Shown: positions 9,201-17,061, counted from the stretch's first letter. The stretch is 64,000 nt of DNA from Aureibaculum flavum (GCF_016406085.1 NZ_JAEHFJ010000005.1:62001-126000); one strand, 5' to 3'. Made by a program: numbers and translations. The notes: generated by a model not told the origin, from the letters alone.

Positions 9201-9665
9201 GATGCTAGGGAAGATTTATGTGGTAATGATGTGGCTAGAAAATTATTGATTTTAGCACGTGAATTAGATTTAAAAAATGAATTGGAAGATGTGCAAATTC
9301 AAAATTTGATTCCAGAGAATTTAAGAGCGGTTTCTTCTGATGAATTTTTAACTAGAATTGCCGAATTAGATAACGTTTATACTACTGTAAAACAAGATCA
9401 AAAACCCAATCATGTACTTAGATATGTAGGCGATTTGTCTGGTGATTTATCGAAAGATGATGGTGCAAAATTAAATGTGCAATTAGATTCTGTGCCAGAA
9501 GATAGTCCATTAGGTCAAGTAAAAGGTAGTGATTCTATTTTTGAAATTTATACGGAATCTTATGGAGACCAACCTATTGTTATTCAAGGTGCAGGTGCCG
9601 GAGCAGCAGTTACTGCAAGAGGTGTTTTTGGTGATATTTTAAGGTTGACGGAGAAGTTGGGGTAA
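6276..9665 (+). CDS. Trifunctional homoserine O-acetyltransferase / aspartokinase / homoserine dehydrogenase fusion
   Basis: One uninterrupted 1129-residue frame. Residues 1-322 are a MetX-like alpha/beta hydrolase with the nucleophile elbow GGSLGGG, an Asp in DSDMFFTAEE and a His in HGHDAFLIEF, so the Ser/Asp/His triad is present. Residue 324 begins an aspartokinase, KILKFGGKSLANGEG, with ATP and aspartate blocks and an ACT region around 610-740. From about 770 a homoserine dehydrogenase follows, with IAIFGHGLVGG (nucleotide fold), GAGLPLIDT, GVFSGSLSYLFN and TEPDAREDLCGNDVARKL. One chain thus covers aspartate phosphorylation, aspartate-semialdehyde reduction and homoserine acetylation, the steps that feed MetY upstream. 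It shares metY's SAM-I control. Aspartate-semialdehyde dehydrogenase is not in the window. Confidence 0.93.
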   Translation: MLSKISIHNYVTQSGVSYEEIPLSYQIFGKELHSAPIVLINHALTGNSNVAGEGGWWTDLVGDDKVIDTKKFTVLAFNIPGNGYDGFVIENYKDFVARDIARLFLLGLKQVKVNKLFAIVGGSLGGGIAWEMAVLSPEITENLIPVASDWKSTDWLIANCQIQEQFLLNSSSPVHDARMHAMLCYRTPESFKERFHRSKNEELDVFNVESWLLHHGKKLQERFQLSAYKLMNQLLKSIDASKDNSDKILDTISANIHLVGVDSDMFFTAEENRETQLKLALTHPNVTYNEINSVHGHDAFLIEFDQLEKIIEGVFRPSSETKRMKILKFGGKSLANGEGINKVVSIIKGKVDQGDKIAVVVSARGNATNELESILEKAVKNEDYHEALDTFKKYQRDIYENIDFTDEFAILDKLFNGVQLLGDYSQKIKDQVLAQGELLSVKLLANVLKDQGVNTNITDARALIKTDENFGNAQPVGKISKENVIEHFKKFNGTTVNIVTGFIASNQKNETTTLGRNGSNYTAALLANYLDAEELQNYTHVDGIYTANPDMVADARKIKELSYSEANELANFGATILHAKTIIPLIEKNINLRILNTFNPEDEGTLITARASSKGIKSLSVLEDTALINFEGRGLLGKVGVDARIFRALGNHDISVSIISQGSSERGIGLVVDAEKATQAVVALEREFESDFYSQDVNKISVIDQVSVISLIGIDLSSFHKPFNSLVKNQVVPLLFNNTISGKNVSIVVKKEQLHKALNVIHSEIFGISKKINIAIFGHGLVGGTLINQIINSKDGIEKRKGIKLNIFGVGNSKKVLLDRNGVKETWQSDIVNDGISYTVDDIITFSNQNHLENLIAVDNTASKDFVANYIKLAENGFDLVSSNKIGNTIGLDFYEELREVLSKNQKNYLYETNVGAGLPLIDTIQLLHLSGENITRIRGVFSGSLSYLFNHFSVEDRPFSVILKEAIDNGFTEPDAREDLCGNDVARKLLILARELDLKNELEDVQIQNLIPENLRAVSSDEFLTRIAELDNVYTTVKQDQKPNHVLRYVGDLSGDLSKDDGAKLNVQLDSVPEDSPLGQVKGSDSIFEIYTESYGDQPIVIQGAGAGAAVTARGVFGDILRLTEKLG

Positions 9666-9704
9666 AACATCTTTGTTACTAAAAAAAGTTTAAATTTAAC
9701 AATT

Positions 9705-9731
9705 GCCCCCTTGAGGGGACTTTAGGGGTGT
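9705..9731. repeat. GC-rich intergenic repeat-like element
   Basis: CCCC-TTGA-GGGG hairpin followed by TTTAGGGGTG, in otherwise AT-rich spacer between the fusion gene and the second sulfhydrylase. Elements of this look are scattered between genes in Flavobacteriaceae; only one copy is in this window, so the call rests on resemblance. Confidence 0.35.
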
Positions 9732-9783
9732 TCAAGTAACTAATATAACTGTCTCTGTTCATTTCAAATCTAAAATAGTATGC

Positions 9784-10959
9784 ATGTCTAAACAAAAAAA
9801 CTTCGAAACAGAAGCCATCAGAACTCAAACTGAGCGTTCACAATTTTTAGAACATTCTAATCCTATATATTTAACGTCTAGTTTTGTGTTTGAAGATGCT
9901 GAAGATATGCGGGCTTCTTTTGCTGAAGAAAAAGAACGTAATATTTACAGTCGTTTTACAAATCCAAATAATTCAGAATTTGTGGATAAAATTTGTAAAA
10001 TGGAAGGAGCGGAACAAGGTGTTGCTTTTGCAACAGGTATGTCTGCCGTTTTCTCAACCTTTGCAGCGTTGTTAAATGCAGGAGATCATATTGTTTCTGC
10101 ACGTTCTGTTTTTGGTTCTACTCATGGTTTATTTACAAAGTTTTTACCAAAATGGAATATTACTACGAGTTATTTTAAAATTGATGAATTAGATAAAATT
10201 GAAAGTTTAATTACACCGAATACTAAAATTTTATATGCCGAGAGTCCTACCAACCCTGCTGTTGATATTTTAGATTTAGAACTGTTGGGTAATATTGCTA
10301 AAAAGCATAATATATTACTTGTAATTGATAATTGTTTTGCCACACCTTATTTGCAGAATCCTATAAAATTTGGAGCTGATTTGGTAATACATTCTGCCAC
10401 TAAATTAATTGACGGACAAGGTAGAGTAATGGGGGGAGTTACCGTGGGAAGAGCTGATTTAATCAGAGAAATTTATTTATTTGCAAGAAACACAGGGCCA
10501 GCATTGTCTCCCTTTAATGCATGGGTGTTATCAAAAAGTTTAGAAACCTTGGCGGTTCGAGTAGATAAGCATTGTGAAAATGCTTTAAAAATTGCAGAAT
10601 TTTTAGAAAGCCATGGGCATGTTAATATAGTAAAGTATCCTTTTTTAAAGTCGCACCCACAATATGCTATTGCTAAAAAACAAATGAAGGCCGGTGGTAA
10701 TATTGTAGCTTTTGAAGTTAAAGGAGGAGTAGAAGCTGGTAAAAAGTTTTTAAATGCTTTAGAAATCTGTTCGCTTTCTGCAAATTTAGGTGATACGAGA
10801 ACTATTGTTACGCATCCTGCCTCTACAACACACGGTAAATTAAGTAAAGAAGATAGATTAGAAACCGGAATTACTGACGGTTTAGTAAGAGTTTCTGTGG
10901 GGTTAGAGAATGTAAATGATATAATTCAAGATTTAGATCAAGCACTAAAAAGTAGTTAA
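9784..10959 (+). CDS. Second Cys/Met-metabolism PLP enzyme, O-succinylhomoserine sulfhydrylase-like
   Basis: A 391-residue PLP enzyme related to metY but closer to MetZ-type sulfhydrylases: AIRTQTERSQFLEHSNPIYLTSSFVF at the start, IYSRFTNPNNSEF, and the PLP lysine at Lys207 in HSATKLIDGQGRVMGG. The SRFTNP and TKLIDGQGR forms are typical of MetZ. It probably makes homocysteine from an activated homoserine and sulfide; because the neighbouring acyltransferase is MetX-like, acetylhomoserine is a likely real substrate. Cystathionine gamma-synthase activity is the alternative. It is 118 bases after the fusion gene and 24 bases before the Rrf2 regulator. Confidence 0.85.
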   Translation: MSKQKNFETEAIRTQTERSQFLEHSNPIYLTSSFVFEDAEDMRASFAEEKERNIYSRFTNPNNSEFVDKICKMEGAEQGVAFATGMSAVFSTFAALLNAGDHIVSARSVFGSTHGLFTKFLPKWNITTSYFKIDELDKIESLITPNTKILYAESPTNPAVDILDLELLGNIAKKHNILLVIDNCFATPYLQNPIKFGADLVIHSATKLIDGQGRVMGGVTVGRADLIREIYLFARNTGPALSPFNAWVLSKSLETLAVRVDKHCENALKIAEFLESHGHVNIVKYPFLKSHPQYAIAKKQMKAGGNIVAFEVKGGVEAGKKFLNALEICSLSANLGDTRTIVTHPASTTHGKLSKEDRLETGITDGLVRVSVGLENVNDIIQDLDQALKSS

Positions 10960-10967
10960 AAAATTTA

Positions 10968-10982
10968 GTACTTTCGCAGTAC
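10968..10982 (+). promoter_or_regulatory. Inverted repeat over the -7 box of the Rrf2 gene
   Basis: GTACT-TTCGC-AGTAC overlaps TACTTTCG (10969-10976), a near match to the -7 element, one base before the Rrf2 ATG. It would suit autoregulation and a leaderless or very short-leader mRNA. The arms are only 5 bp, so chance is possible. Confidence 0.4.
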
Positions 10983-10983
10983 A

Positions 10984-11391
10984 ATGCTTTCAAAAAAAAC
11001 AAAATACGGACTTAAGGCTCTTTCCTATTTGGCAAGAGAAAAGGATAGAACACCAGTTCAGATTGCCACCATTTCTGAAAAGGAGAATATCTCTAGAAAA
11101 TTTTTAGAAAGTATTTTATTGACGTTGCGTAAAAGTGGATTCTTAGGATCAAAAAAGGGTAAAGGTGGTGGTTACTACTTATTAAAAAATCCTGAAGACA
11201 TAAAAATGTCTGACGTTATCCGTGTTTTAGAAGGTCCCATTGCTTTGACACCTTGTGTTAGTCTTAATTTTTATGAAAAATGTGCAGACTGTGTTGATGA
11301 AGAAACATGTGAAGTCCGTCATCTTATGCTAGAGGTAAGAGACAGTACGCTGAAAATATTTGATCACAAAACACTTGCTGATCTCATTTAA
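10984..11391 (+). CDS. Rrf2-family transcriptional regulator, probable sulfur-assimilation regulator
   Basis: A 135-residue Rrf2 protein. Residues 1-60 form the winged helix (LSKKTKYGLKALSYLA, then ISRKFLESILLTLRKSGFLGSKKGKGGGYYL), with the conserved basic GKGGGY wing. The C-terminal part has four cysteines in LTPCVSLNFYEKCADCVDEETCEVR, spaced C-X8-C-X2-C-X5-C, unlike the three-Cys Fe-S pattern of IscR/NsrR and unlike cysteine-poor CymR. It lies between methionine genes and the cys genes; a conserved 19-bp site ahead of the cysH and sulfite reductase operons is a plausible target. Cofactor binding is inference. Confidence 0.85.
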   Translation: MLSKKTKYGLKALSYLAREKDRTPVQIATISEKENISRKFLESILLTLRKSGFLGSKKGKGGGYYLLKNPEDIKMSDVIRVLEGPIALTPCVSLNFYEKCADCVDEETCEVRHLMLEVRDSTLKIFDHKTLADLI

Positions 11392-11493
11392 TACTTCTTT
11401 TTTCCTTTTCAATCAAAATCCATTCACTATTCTTTTTCGAATTTTTAAAAGGCGAAAAAAATAGCTTATTTTTGATTCCTAGAATTTAATATA

Positions 11494-13434
11494 ATGCAAA
11501 AACGTACTGTGTTTAAGATGCTCAACGAGGCATCTGTTACCTATAAAAATAATAATTATTTAAGTCAAAAAAACGATTCTGGTTGGGATAGGATTACCTT
11601 TAGTGAGGCTAAAGAAAGGGCATTAAAGTTAGCCTCTGCATTTATTGAATTGGGAGTAAATGCTAAAGATAAAGTCGCCATTTTATCTGAAGCGAAAATA
11701 GATTGGGTAATTTCAGAATTTGCAACTCTATATGCAAGTAGCGTTATTGTTCCTCTATCTATAAAATTATTACCAGAAGAAGTGCCTTTTCGCGTTAACC
11801 ATTCTGGAGCTAAGTTTTTTGTAATTTCAGAAAATACCTTAGAAAAAGTTATTGGATCTTGGAATTTATATGAAAATATAGATTTGAAGATTATTATACT
11901 TGATAAGCCTTCTGCTAAAATTAGTGAAATTTGTAAAGCCGCTAATTTTGATGAAAAAGAACTTCTTTTTATCGATGATTTGTATGAGCTAGGGGTTTCG
12001 AAATTAGAAGTAAACTTAAAGAAAATTGAAGAAAATGAAAAGAGCACTCAAGAAGATGATGTTGTAACAATCTCCTATACTTCGGGTACAACAGGTAACC
12101 CAAAAGGGATAATGTTAACCCATTTAAATTATTTTTCTAATAGTAATGAGGCTGTAAATACTTTTAAAATTGGAGAGCTAATTTCTACATTGATTATTTT
12201 ACCAACAGATCATTCATTTGCTCATACTATTGGTTTATATACAGCATTGGTCTGTGGTATTTCTATTCATTTTGTCGATGCTCGTGGAGGTGGTATGAAT
12301 GCGTTAAAAAACATTCCTATAAATTTGGTGGAAGCGAAACCCAATTTTTTATTGACAGTACCAGCCTTAACTGGAAATTTTATAAATAAGATAAAGGATG
12401 GAATTAAAACAAAAGGACCATTTATTGAAGGAATTTTCAAGCGTGGTTTAAAAGCGGGAATTCGAAGAAATGGTGATGGTTTTACTAAACCTGGTGTAAT
12501 GACTCAGCTGGTAACATACTTTAATTATAGTATTGCAGAAAAATTAATATTTAAAAAACTTCGTTTAATTTTTGGTTCTGAAATTGAATTTTTTGTTGGT
12601 GGAGGTGCTTTACTCGATATTAAACAACAGCAATTCTATAAAGCGATTGGTATTCCTGTATATCAGGGGTACGGACTAACAGAGGCGTCACCAATTATTT
12701 CAACAAATACGCCTTTCGCTCATAAAATGGGAACATCCGGTATTATTTTAAACAATATGTTATGTAAAATTTGTGACGAAAATGGTATCGAACTTCCCAA
12801 AGGACAAAGAGGGGAAATCTGTATAAAAGGAGATAATGTGATGAAGGGGTATTATAAAAATGAAGAGGCCACTAAAGAAACCATAAAAGAAGGCTGGCTA
12901 TTTACTGGCGATTTAGGTTTTATAGATCAAGATAACTTTTTAGTTGTAGTAGGTAGAGAAAAGGCATTGTTGATCTCAGAAGATGGTGAAAAATATTCAC
13001 CGGAAGAAATAGAGGAGGCTGTTATTAATGTTTCTCCTTTAATTGAACAAATTATGATTTATAATGATCATAAAAAATATACTACTGCATTAATTACATT
13101 AAATAGGATGCATGTTCAGTCTTTTATTAAAGCACACAAAAAGGTTGATGCGGATCAGGTACTTCAGAAATTGAAAAAGGAATTATTAGCTTTTAGTAAA
13201 CAACCTGAATTTAAGGGGAAGTTTCCACCTAAATGGATTCCTTCTAATTTTCAAATCATAAAAGAAGAGTTTTCTGAAGCAAACTTCCTGATCAATTCTA
13301 CGTTAAAAATGGTGCGTCATAAAATTACCACAAAATATCAAGATCGTTTGGATTTAATGTATGGAAAAGAAGCACAAGGTATATCTGCAGAAAAAAACAA
13401 GCAAGTTCTAAATAAATTGTTTTTTGAAGAGTAA
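11494..13434 (+). CDS. AMP-forming acyl-CoA synthetase (long-chain fatty acid-CoA ligase type)
   Basis: A 646-residue ANL-superfamily adenylating enzyme. The phosphate loop SYTSGTTGNPKGIMLTH is near residue 193, the A5 motif YGLTEASPIIS near 393, the hinge-side GWLFTGDLGF near 467, VVGREKALLISEDGEKYSPEEIE near 484, and the catalytic-type Lys in NSTLKMVRHKI near 610. It is expected to activate a fatty acid to acyl-AMP and then acyl-CoA. An internal helical insertion (FKRGLKAGIRRNGDG, about 315-330) matches the family's long form. It has no obvious sulfur role; it lies between the Rrf2 gene and the cysH operon with its own spacers, so it is probably an unrelated neighbour. Confidence 0.9.
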   Translation: MQKRTVFKMLNEASVTYKNNNYLSQKNDSGWDRITFSEAKERALKLASAFIELGVNAKDKVAILSEAKIDWVISEFATLYASSVIVPLSIKLLPEEVPFRVNHSGAKFFVISENTLEKVIGSWNLYENIDLKIIILDKPSAKISEICKAANFDEKELLFIDDLYELGVSKLEVNLKKIEENEKSTQEDDVVTISYTSGTTGNPKGIMLTHLNYFSNSNEAVNTFKIGELISTLIILPTDHSFAHTIGLYTALVCGISIHFVDARGGGMNALKNIPINLVEAKPNFLLTVPALTGNFINKIKDGIKTKGPFIEGIFKRGLKAGIRRNGDGFTKPGVMTQLVTYFNYSIAEKLIFKKLRLIFGSEIEFFVGGGALLDIKQQQFYKAIGIPVYQGYGLTEASPIISTNTPFAHKMGTSGIILNNMLCKICDENGIELPKGQRGEICIKGDNVMKGYYKNEEATKETIKEGWLFTGDLGFIDQDNFLVVVGREKALLISEDGEKYSPEEIEEAVINVSPLIEQIMIYNDHKKYTTALITLNRMHVQSFIKAHKKVDADQVLQKLKKELLAFSKQPEFKGKFPPKWIPSNFQIIKEEFSEANFLINSTLKMVRHKITTKYQDRLDLMYGKEAQGISAEKNKQVLNKLFFEE

Positions 13435-13637
13435 GGTTCTGAATGTATTTAATATAATACTGCAATCCAAACTTGTTTATTCATACCTATAAAAGTAACC
13501 TTTATCATATATTCAAGAAAAAACTTAATTGATTACTGATTTGTACACATGTTACAAAGAATATTGTGATATGTTAAAAAATTAAAAAAATATTCAATTT
13601 TATCAGTTTGTTTTTACTATCGATACAATATTTCTTT

Positions 13638-13673
13638 TACATTTGCATTATATCCTAGTAAGCCGATAGGATA
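13638..13673 (+). promoter_or_regulatory. Promoter -7 box plus palindromic operator of the cysH operon
   Basis: TACATTTG (13638-13645) matches the Bacteroidota -7 element exactly. Five bases later TATCCTA-N9-TAGGATA (13651-13673) is a perfect 7-bp inverted repeat at the expected transcription start. Nineteen bases of it, CTAGTAA-N4-ATAGGATA (13655-13673), recur ahead of the sulfite reductase gene at 16945-16963. A repressor bound here would block initiation. Confidence 0.6.
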
Positions 13674-13692
13674 ATTGTAAAAATGAATTTAT

Positions 13693-13950
13693 ATGATAAT
13701 CGATAGCCTGATTAATAGTAGAGTAGAAGCTAAAGAAAAGACTTCAGGGAATAAGGAGCATGTGAAACGCAGTGTAGCAAAAACCATTAGTTGGAGAATT
13801 ATTGGTACTATAGATACTGTAATTATATCGTGGTTAATTACTGGTACAATTGCATTAGCACTTTCTATTGGAGCATTAGAATTTATTTCAAAAATGGTAC
13901 TTTATTTCTTTCACGAAAGAGCATGGAACAACATAAAATGGGGGAAATAA
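13693..13950 (+). CDS. DUF2061 small membrane protein
   Basis: An 85-residue protein. Residues 25-85 match DUF2061: VKRSVAKTISWRIIGTIDTVIISWLITGTIALALSIGALEFISKM, two hydrophobic helices separated by a short turn, then YFFHERAWNNIKWG, the family's conserved end. The first 24 residues are a polar extension. It is the first gene of the cysH-cysD-cysN operon and its TAA overlaps the cysH ATG by one base, so the two are coupled. DUF2061 proteins recur next to sulfate-activation genes; a role in the membrane for sulfate or sulfite handling is inference only. Confidence 0.88.
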   Translation: MIIDSLINSRVEAKEKTSGNKEHVKRSVAKTISWRIIGTIDTVIISWLITGTIALALSIGALEFISKMVLYFFHERAWNNIKWGK

Positions 13951-14564
13951 TGGAATTGAATTTAGAACAACTTAATAAAGATCTAAGTACGAAAACACCT
14001 GTGCAAATTATTGAATGGGCAATAACTCTAGCAAAAGCACCTGTACTTACCACAAACTTTAGACCTTATGAAGTTGCAATTTTGCATGCAGTATCTCAGG
14101 TTAAAAAAGATATTAAAATAATTTGGTGTGATACGGGTTATAATACGCCAAATACCTATAAACATGCTGAGGAGTTGATTGATAAATTAAAATTAAATAT
14201 AAAATTATATGTTCCAAAGCAAACTTCAGCTCATAGAGATGTGGTTTTAGGTATTCCGAATGTAGATGATCCAAAACATAAAATATTTACGGAACAAGTA
14301 AAATTAGAGCCGTTCAAAAGAGCCATGGCAGAACATACACCAGATGTGTGGTTTACAAACTTAAGAAAAGGGCAAACTGCGTTTAGAGATAGTATTGATA
14401 TTTTATCGCAAGATGCGAATGGTTTATTAAAAGTGAGTCCATTTTATCATTATAGTGATGAAGAATTGGATGCTTATTTAGAGGTAAATAGTTTGCCAAA
14501 TGAATTTAAATACTTTGATCCAACAAAAGTGTTAGAAAATAGAGAATGTGGATTACATTCATAA
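13950..14564 (+). CDS. cysH: Phosphoadenylyl-sulfate (PAPS/APS) reductase
   Basis: A 204-residue CysH protein reducing activated sulfate to sulfite with thioredoxin-type electrons. The ATG at 13950 (one-base overlap with DUF2061, GGGGGA just upstream) is preferred to in-frame codons further up that run through the DUF2061 gene. Visible motifs are TTNFRPYEVAILH, IIWCDTGYNTPNTY, FTNLRKGQTAFRDSIDIL and the C-terminal active-site ECGLH with Cys200. The paired-Cys motifs that hold the [4Fe-4S] cluster of APS-specific reductases are absent, so it looks PAPS-type, yet no APS kinase (cysC) gene is in this window. It could be a cluster-free APS reductase. Confidence 0.92.
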   Translation: MELNLEQLNKDLSTKTPVQIIEWAITLAKAPVLTTNFRPYEVAILHAVSQVKKDIKIIWCDTGYNTPNTYKHAEELIDKLKLNIKLYVPKQTSAHRDVVLGIPNVDDPKHKIFTEQVKLEPFKRAMAEHTPDVWFTNLRKGQTAFRDSIDILSQDANGLLKVSPFYHYSDEELDAYLEVNSLPNEFKYFDPTKVLENRECGLHS

Positions 14565-14588
14565 GATACAGTAACAAACTATAGAGAA

Positions 14589-15536
14589 ATGGAGACGATA
14601 GAAAAATTAGAACATATAAAAAGTACAGCAGTGATTAATAATACAGCATCAATAAATTCTTTAGAAAATGAAGCAATTTATATTTTTAGAGAAGTAGCAG
14701 CACAATTTGAAAAACCTGTGTTATTATTTTCAGGAGGTAAAGATTCAATTACTTTAGTAAGGTTGGCTCAAAAGGCTTTTTATCCTGCTAAAATTCCGTT
14801 CCCTTTAATGCATATTGATACGGGGCATAACTTTCCGGAAACTATCGAGTTTAGAGATAGATTGGTTAAAGAATTGGGTCTGGAATTGATTATTAGAAAT
14901 GTACAAGACTCTATTGATCAAGGAAAAGTAAAAGAAGAATCTGGAAGATATTCAAGTAGAAATCAATTACAAACAACAACATTGTTAGATGCTATTGAAG
15001 AATTTAAATTTGATGCATGTATTGGTGGAGCTAGAAGAGATGAGGAAAAAGCGAGAGCTAAAGAAAGAATATTTTCTGTAAGAGATGACTTTGGACAATG
15101 GGATGAAAAGAAACAAAGACCAGAATTATTTGACATGTTAAATGGTGAAATTGAGTTAGGTCAAAATGTAAGAGTTTTTCCAATTTCAAATTGGACTGAA
15201 TTAGATGTTTGGTCTTATATAGAAAAAGAAGACATTGAAATTCCATCAATTTATTTTGCTCATACCAGAGCAACTTTTGTAAGAGACGGTATGATTTGGA
15301 CAGCAGATGACGGTATCGTTTATAGAGATGACAATGAAGAGGTTGTTGATCGTGTAGTGCGTTTTAGAACCGTAGGTGATATGAGTTGTACCGCAGCAGT
15401 ACTTTCTGATGCAGCAGATATTACATCTGTTGTTAGAGAAATAAGAGCATCTACAATTTCAGAAAGAGGAGCAAGAATAGATGATAAACGTAGCGAAGCG
15501 GCTATGGAAAAACGGAAACAACAAGGGTACTTTTAG
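14589..15536 (+). CDS. cysD: Sulfate adenylyltransferase small subunit
   Basis: A 315-residue ATP sulfurylase subunit of the PAPS reductase-like fold. Visible are the PP-loop SGGKDSITLVRLA (near residue 51), PLMHIDTGHNFPE, the CIGGARRDEEKARAKER block and the C-terminal family tail RASTISERGARIDDKRSEAAME and KKQGYF-type end (KQQGYF). With CysN it makes APS from ATP and sulfate in the cytoplasm. It lies 24 bases after cysH and 73 bases before cysN, in the order H-D-N. Confidence 0.97.
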   Translation: METIEKLEHIKSTAVINNTASINSLENEAIYIFREVAAQFEKPVLLFSGGKDSITLVRLAQKAFYPAKIPFPLMHIDTGHNFPETIEFRDRLVKELGLELIIRNVQDSIDQGKVKEESGRYSSRNQLQTTTLLDAIEEFKFDACIGGARRDEEKARAKERIFSVRDDFGQWDEKKQRPELFDMLNGEIELGQNVRVFPISNWTELDVWSYIEKEDIEIPSIYFAHTRATFVRDGMIWTADDGIVYRDDNEEVVDRVVRFRTVGDMSCTAAVLSDAADITSVVREIRASTISERGARIDDKRSEAAMEKRKQQGYF

Positions 15537-15609
15537 TAGGTAAGGCGATAGCCAGTTATAGTAATCAGTTCATCAAAGATATGACTGAAAACAGAATACA
15601 AATTAGATT

Positions 15610-16863
15610 ATGGAAGTTTTAAAAATAGCAACGGCAGGTAGCGTAGATGATGGTAAAAGTACCTTAATAGGAAGAATACTTTATGATACAAAATCTTTAA
15701 CAGATGATAAGTTAGAAGCCATTGAAAAAACAAGTAAACAGAAAGGATATGATTATCTTGATTTTTCTTTAGCTACTGATGGATTAGTAGCGGAAAGAGA
15801 ACAAGGTATTACCATAGATGTGGCTCATATCTATTTTTCAACGGCTACTAAAAGTTATATAATAGCAGATACTCCTGGCCATGTTGAGTATACTAGAAAT
15901 ATGGTTACGGGTGCATCGACCTCACAAGCGGCAATTATTTTAATTGATGCTAGAAAAGGAGTAATAGAGCAAACTAATCGCCACTTTTTTATCAATAACC
16001 TTTTAAGAATTAAAGAGGTTGTTGTCGCTATTAATAAAATGGATCTTGTTGATTATTCTGAAGAAAAATATAATGCTATAAAAGCTGATTTTGAAGCATT
16101 AATGAGTAAAAGAGATTATCAAAATCAAAAGATAACTTTTGTGCCTGTTAGTGCACTTAAAGGTGATAATGTTGTACGTAAGTCTGAAAATATGCCTTGG
16201 TACGACGGTCCTTCTATTTTAGATCGATTAGAAGCATTAGGTAAACAAGACATTTTTAATGTGGGCACACCTAGGTTTCCGGTACAATTTGTAATTCGAC
16301 CTAAGACTGATGAATTTCATGATTTTAGAGGATATGCAGGTAAAGTTTATGGAGGTGAGTTAAGCGTTGGGGATGAAGTTGTGGTGTTGCCATCACAAAC
16401 AAAATCAAAAATAAAAGATATTTATTTTTATGATAAAAAGTATCAAACAGCATCAAGAAGATCTTCAGTAACTATAACATTAGAAGATGATATTAATGTG
16501 AGTAGAGGAGATATGATTGTTAAGGCTGGTGAAATACCAACTATCGATAAGCAATTTACGGCTCAAGTATGTTGGATGGATACGAAAGAGTTGACTGCAG
16601 GTGCTAAGTATATTGTTCAGCATGGAGTGAATAAAGTATTGGCAAAAGTGGACACTATCCATCATAAAATAAATCCAGATTATTCAGGTATTAATGAAGA
16701 TGTTTTAGGGTTAGGCGTTAATGATATAGCATCTGTTTCTTTTAAATTAAACAAACCTATTTTTTATGATGCCTTTAAAAATCATAGAACGAATGGTTCA
16801 TTTATATTAATTGATACACAAACCAATAACACAGTAGGAGCTGGTTTCATCAGTCAGAATTAA
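15610..16863 (+). CDS. cysN: Sulfate adenylyltransferase large subunit (GTPase)
   Basis: A 417-residue translation-factor-like GTPase that drives ATP sulfurylase. GTP motifs are G1 AGSVDDGKSTLIGR, G2 GITIDVAHIYF, G3 DTPGHVEYTRNM, G4 NKMDL and G5 VSALKGDNV. Two beta-barrel domains follow (PVQFVIRPKTDEFHDFRGYAGKVYGGELSVGDEV onward). It ends after the barrels and carries no APS-kinase extension, so it is CysN and not a NodQ/CysNC fusion; it is somewhat shorter than the enterobacterial protein. Partner of the cysD product. Confidence 0.97.
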   Translation: MEVLKIATAGSVDDGKSTLIGRILYDTKSLTDDKLEAIEKTSKQKGYDYLDFSLATDGLVAEREQGITIDVAHIYFSTATKSYIIADTPGHVEYTRNMVTGASTSQAAIILIDARKGVIEQTNRHFFINNLLRIKEVVVAINKMDLVDYSEEKYNAIKADFEALMSKRDYQNQKITFVPVSALKGDNVVRKSENMPWYDGPSILDRLEALGKQDIFNVGTPRFPVQFVIRPKTDEFHDFRGYAGKVYGGELSVGDEVVVLPSQTKSKIKDIYFYDKKYQTASRRSSVTITLEDDINVSRGDMIVKAGEIPTIDKQFTAQVCWMDTKELTAGAKYIVQHGVNKVLAKVDTIHHKINPDYSGINEDVLGLGVNDIASVSFKLNKPIFYDAFKNHRTNGSFILIDTQTNNTVGAGFISQN

Positions 16864-16944
16864 ATTGAAGTAATAGTCATTTAATTCAAATTCAAGAGAA
16901 TTTAAGGTGGTTAAAAAAGTGTATTAAAAAACACGTTTAATAAA

Positions 16945-16963
16945 CTAGTAACTCTATAGGATA
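16945..16963 (+). promoter_or_regulatory. Second copy of the cys operator, ahead of sulfite reductase
   Basis: CTAGTAA-CTCT-ATAGGATA matches the site at 13655-13673 in all 15 bases outside the N4 centre. The outer TATC of the first site is not kept. It lies about 100 bases before the sulfite reductase start, with an ACTCTC/GAGAGT hairpin (17002-17025) in between. Shared control of cysH-D-N and the sulfite reductase operon by one regulator is inferred. Confidence 0.55.
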
Positions 16964-17061
16964 TAGGTGTTATTAAAAAGTGAGAAAATATAAATATAAA
17001 TACTCTCAGAAATCCATAAGAGAGTTCTTTTCCTCCGGGAAGGTAAGTGAGGTAAGCAATT

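Noticed and set aside
13791-13949. Longer cysH reading from the frame inside DUF2061
   Set aside because: The extension is an out-of-frame reading of the DUF2061 gene; CysH similarity starts after 13950.
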